Below, piece by piece: positions 63,962 through 64,000 of a stretch of DNA of 64,000 nucleotides. Location: the NCBI RefSeq assembly GCF_028765545.1, contig NZ_JARACP010000014.1, forward strand, positions 28,498 to 92,497, in the 5' to 3' direction. This DNA is from Aliivibrio sp. S4MY1. Its GTDB lineage: Bacteria; Pseudomonadota; Gammaproteobacteria; Enterobacterales; Vibrionaceae. A model generated the notes under the pieces. It made no database searches, was not told the origin of the DNA, and saw only the letters and a list, made by a program, of their open reading frames with translations. Made by a program: the position numbers and the translations under genes. Position 1 is the stretch's first letter. Every line of letters begins with the position of its first letter.

Positions 63962-64000
63962 AGTCATGCGATTTATCGCAAAATCTTTAGCTATTAAGCG

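Overview
The window looks like a chromosomal core segment of a low-GC gammaproteobacterium of the Vibrionaceae, most likely Aliivibrio (A. fischeri group). The basis is gene content and order: dnaB-alr, lptD-surA-pdxA-rsmA-apaH, rplU-rpmA-obgE divergent from ispB, mdh divergent from argR, and a full S10-spc-alpha ribosomal block. The AT-rich intergenic DNA and the protein sequences also fit. The genus call is inference; the family call is firmer. I see no prophage, insertion sequence, CRISPR array, tRNA or rRNA gene.

Layout. 1-2.5 kb: the first codons of a secreted protein, dusA, then zur and a stand-alone CheX-type gene followed by a perfect 7-bp tandem repeat. 2.5-8.1 kb, minus strand: pgi, a POTRA-less Omp85-type barrel, alr and dnaB. 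8.3-13.5 kb: a DUF481 outer-membrane protein converging on an RND efflux pump and its adaptor. 13.7-18.8 kb: leuABCD behind a readable leader-peptide attenuator. 18.8-20.5 kb: a DUF547 protein and djlA. 20.7-27.2 kb: the lptD-surA-pdxA-rsmA envelope and ribosome-maturation cluster, then apaH. 27.4-31.4 kb, minus strand: folA, a two-gene YjjP/YjjB exporter, obgE, rpmA and rplU. 31.6-34.4 kb: ispB, mdh and argR. 34.7-39.1 kb: a TAXI-TRAP transporter (binding protein, fused permease) with a UspA gene. 39.1-48.6 kb, minus strand: rluA, rapA, thiBPQ behind a TPP riboswitch, ubiX and mpl. 48.8-49.8 kb: fbp. 49.9-63.6 kb, minus strand: 27 ribosomal-protein genes plus secY and rpoA. The transcription order is rpsJ to rpsQ (S10), rplN to rpmJ (spc) and rpsM to rplQ (alpha), with a strong promoter, leader and terminators at the joints.

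How the parts work together. Much of the window is growth machinery: translation (30 ribosomal or RNA-modifying proteins), transcription (rpoA, rapA), secretion (secY), replication (dnaB), wall precursors (alr, mpl), outer-membrane assembly (lptD, surA) and central metabolism (pgi, fbp, mdh). Regulation is largely by RNA: a leucine attenuator, a TPP riboswitch, the S4-type pseudoknot before rpsM and a long S10 leader. Several starts were moved inward from the longest open frame on Shine-Dalgarno position and family length (djlA, surA, pdxA, yjjP, obgE, ispB, TRAP permease, uspA, rluA, rapA, mpl, rpsJ, RND adaptor). Two genes under 60 codons (rpmJ, rpmD) and the 20-codon leader peptide were read directly from the sequence.

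The least explained DNA is intergenic: the GACTAGA heptamer array after the CheX gene, a roughly 170-bp imperfect palindrome between apaH and folA that uses the same CTAG-rich motif, an 83-bp inverted-repeat element between obgE and rpmA, and two distant terminators with an identical 13-base left arm. I did not find a convincing new multi-gene system; these repeat elements are the best leads.
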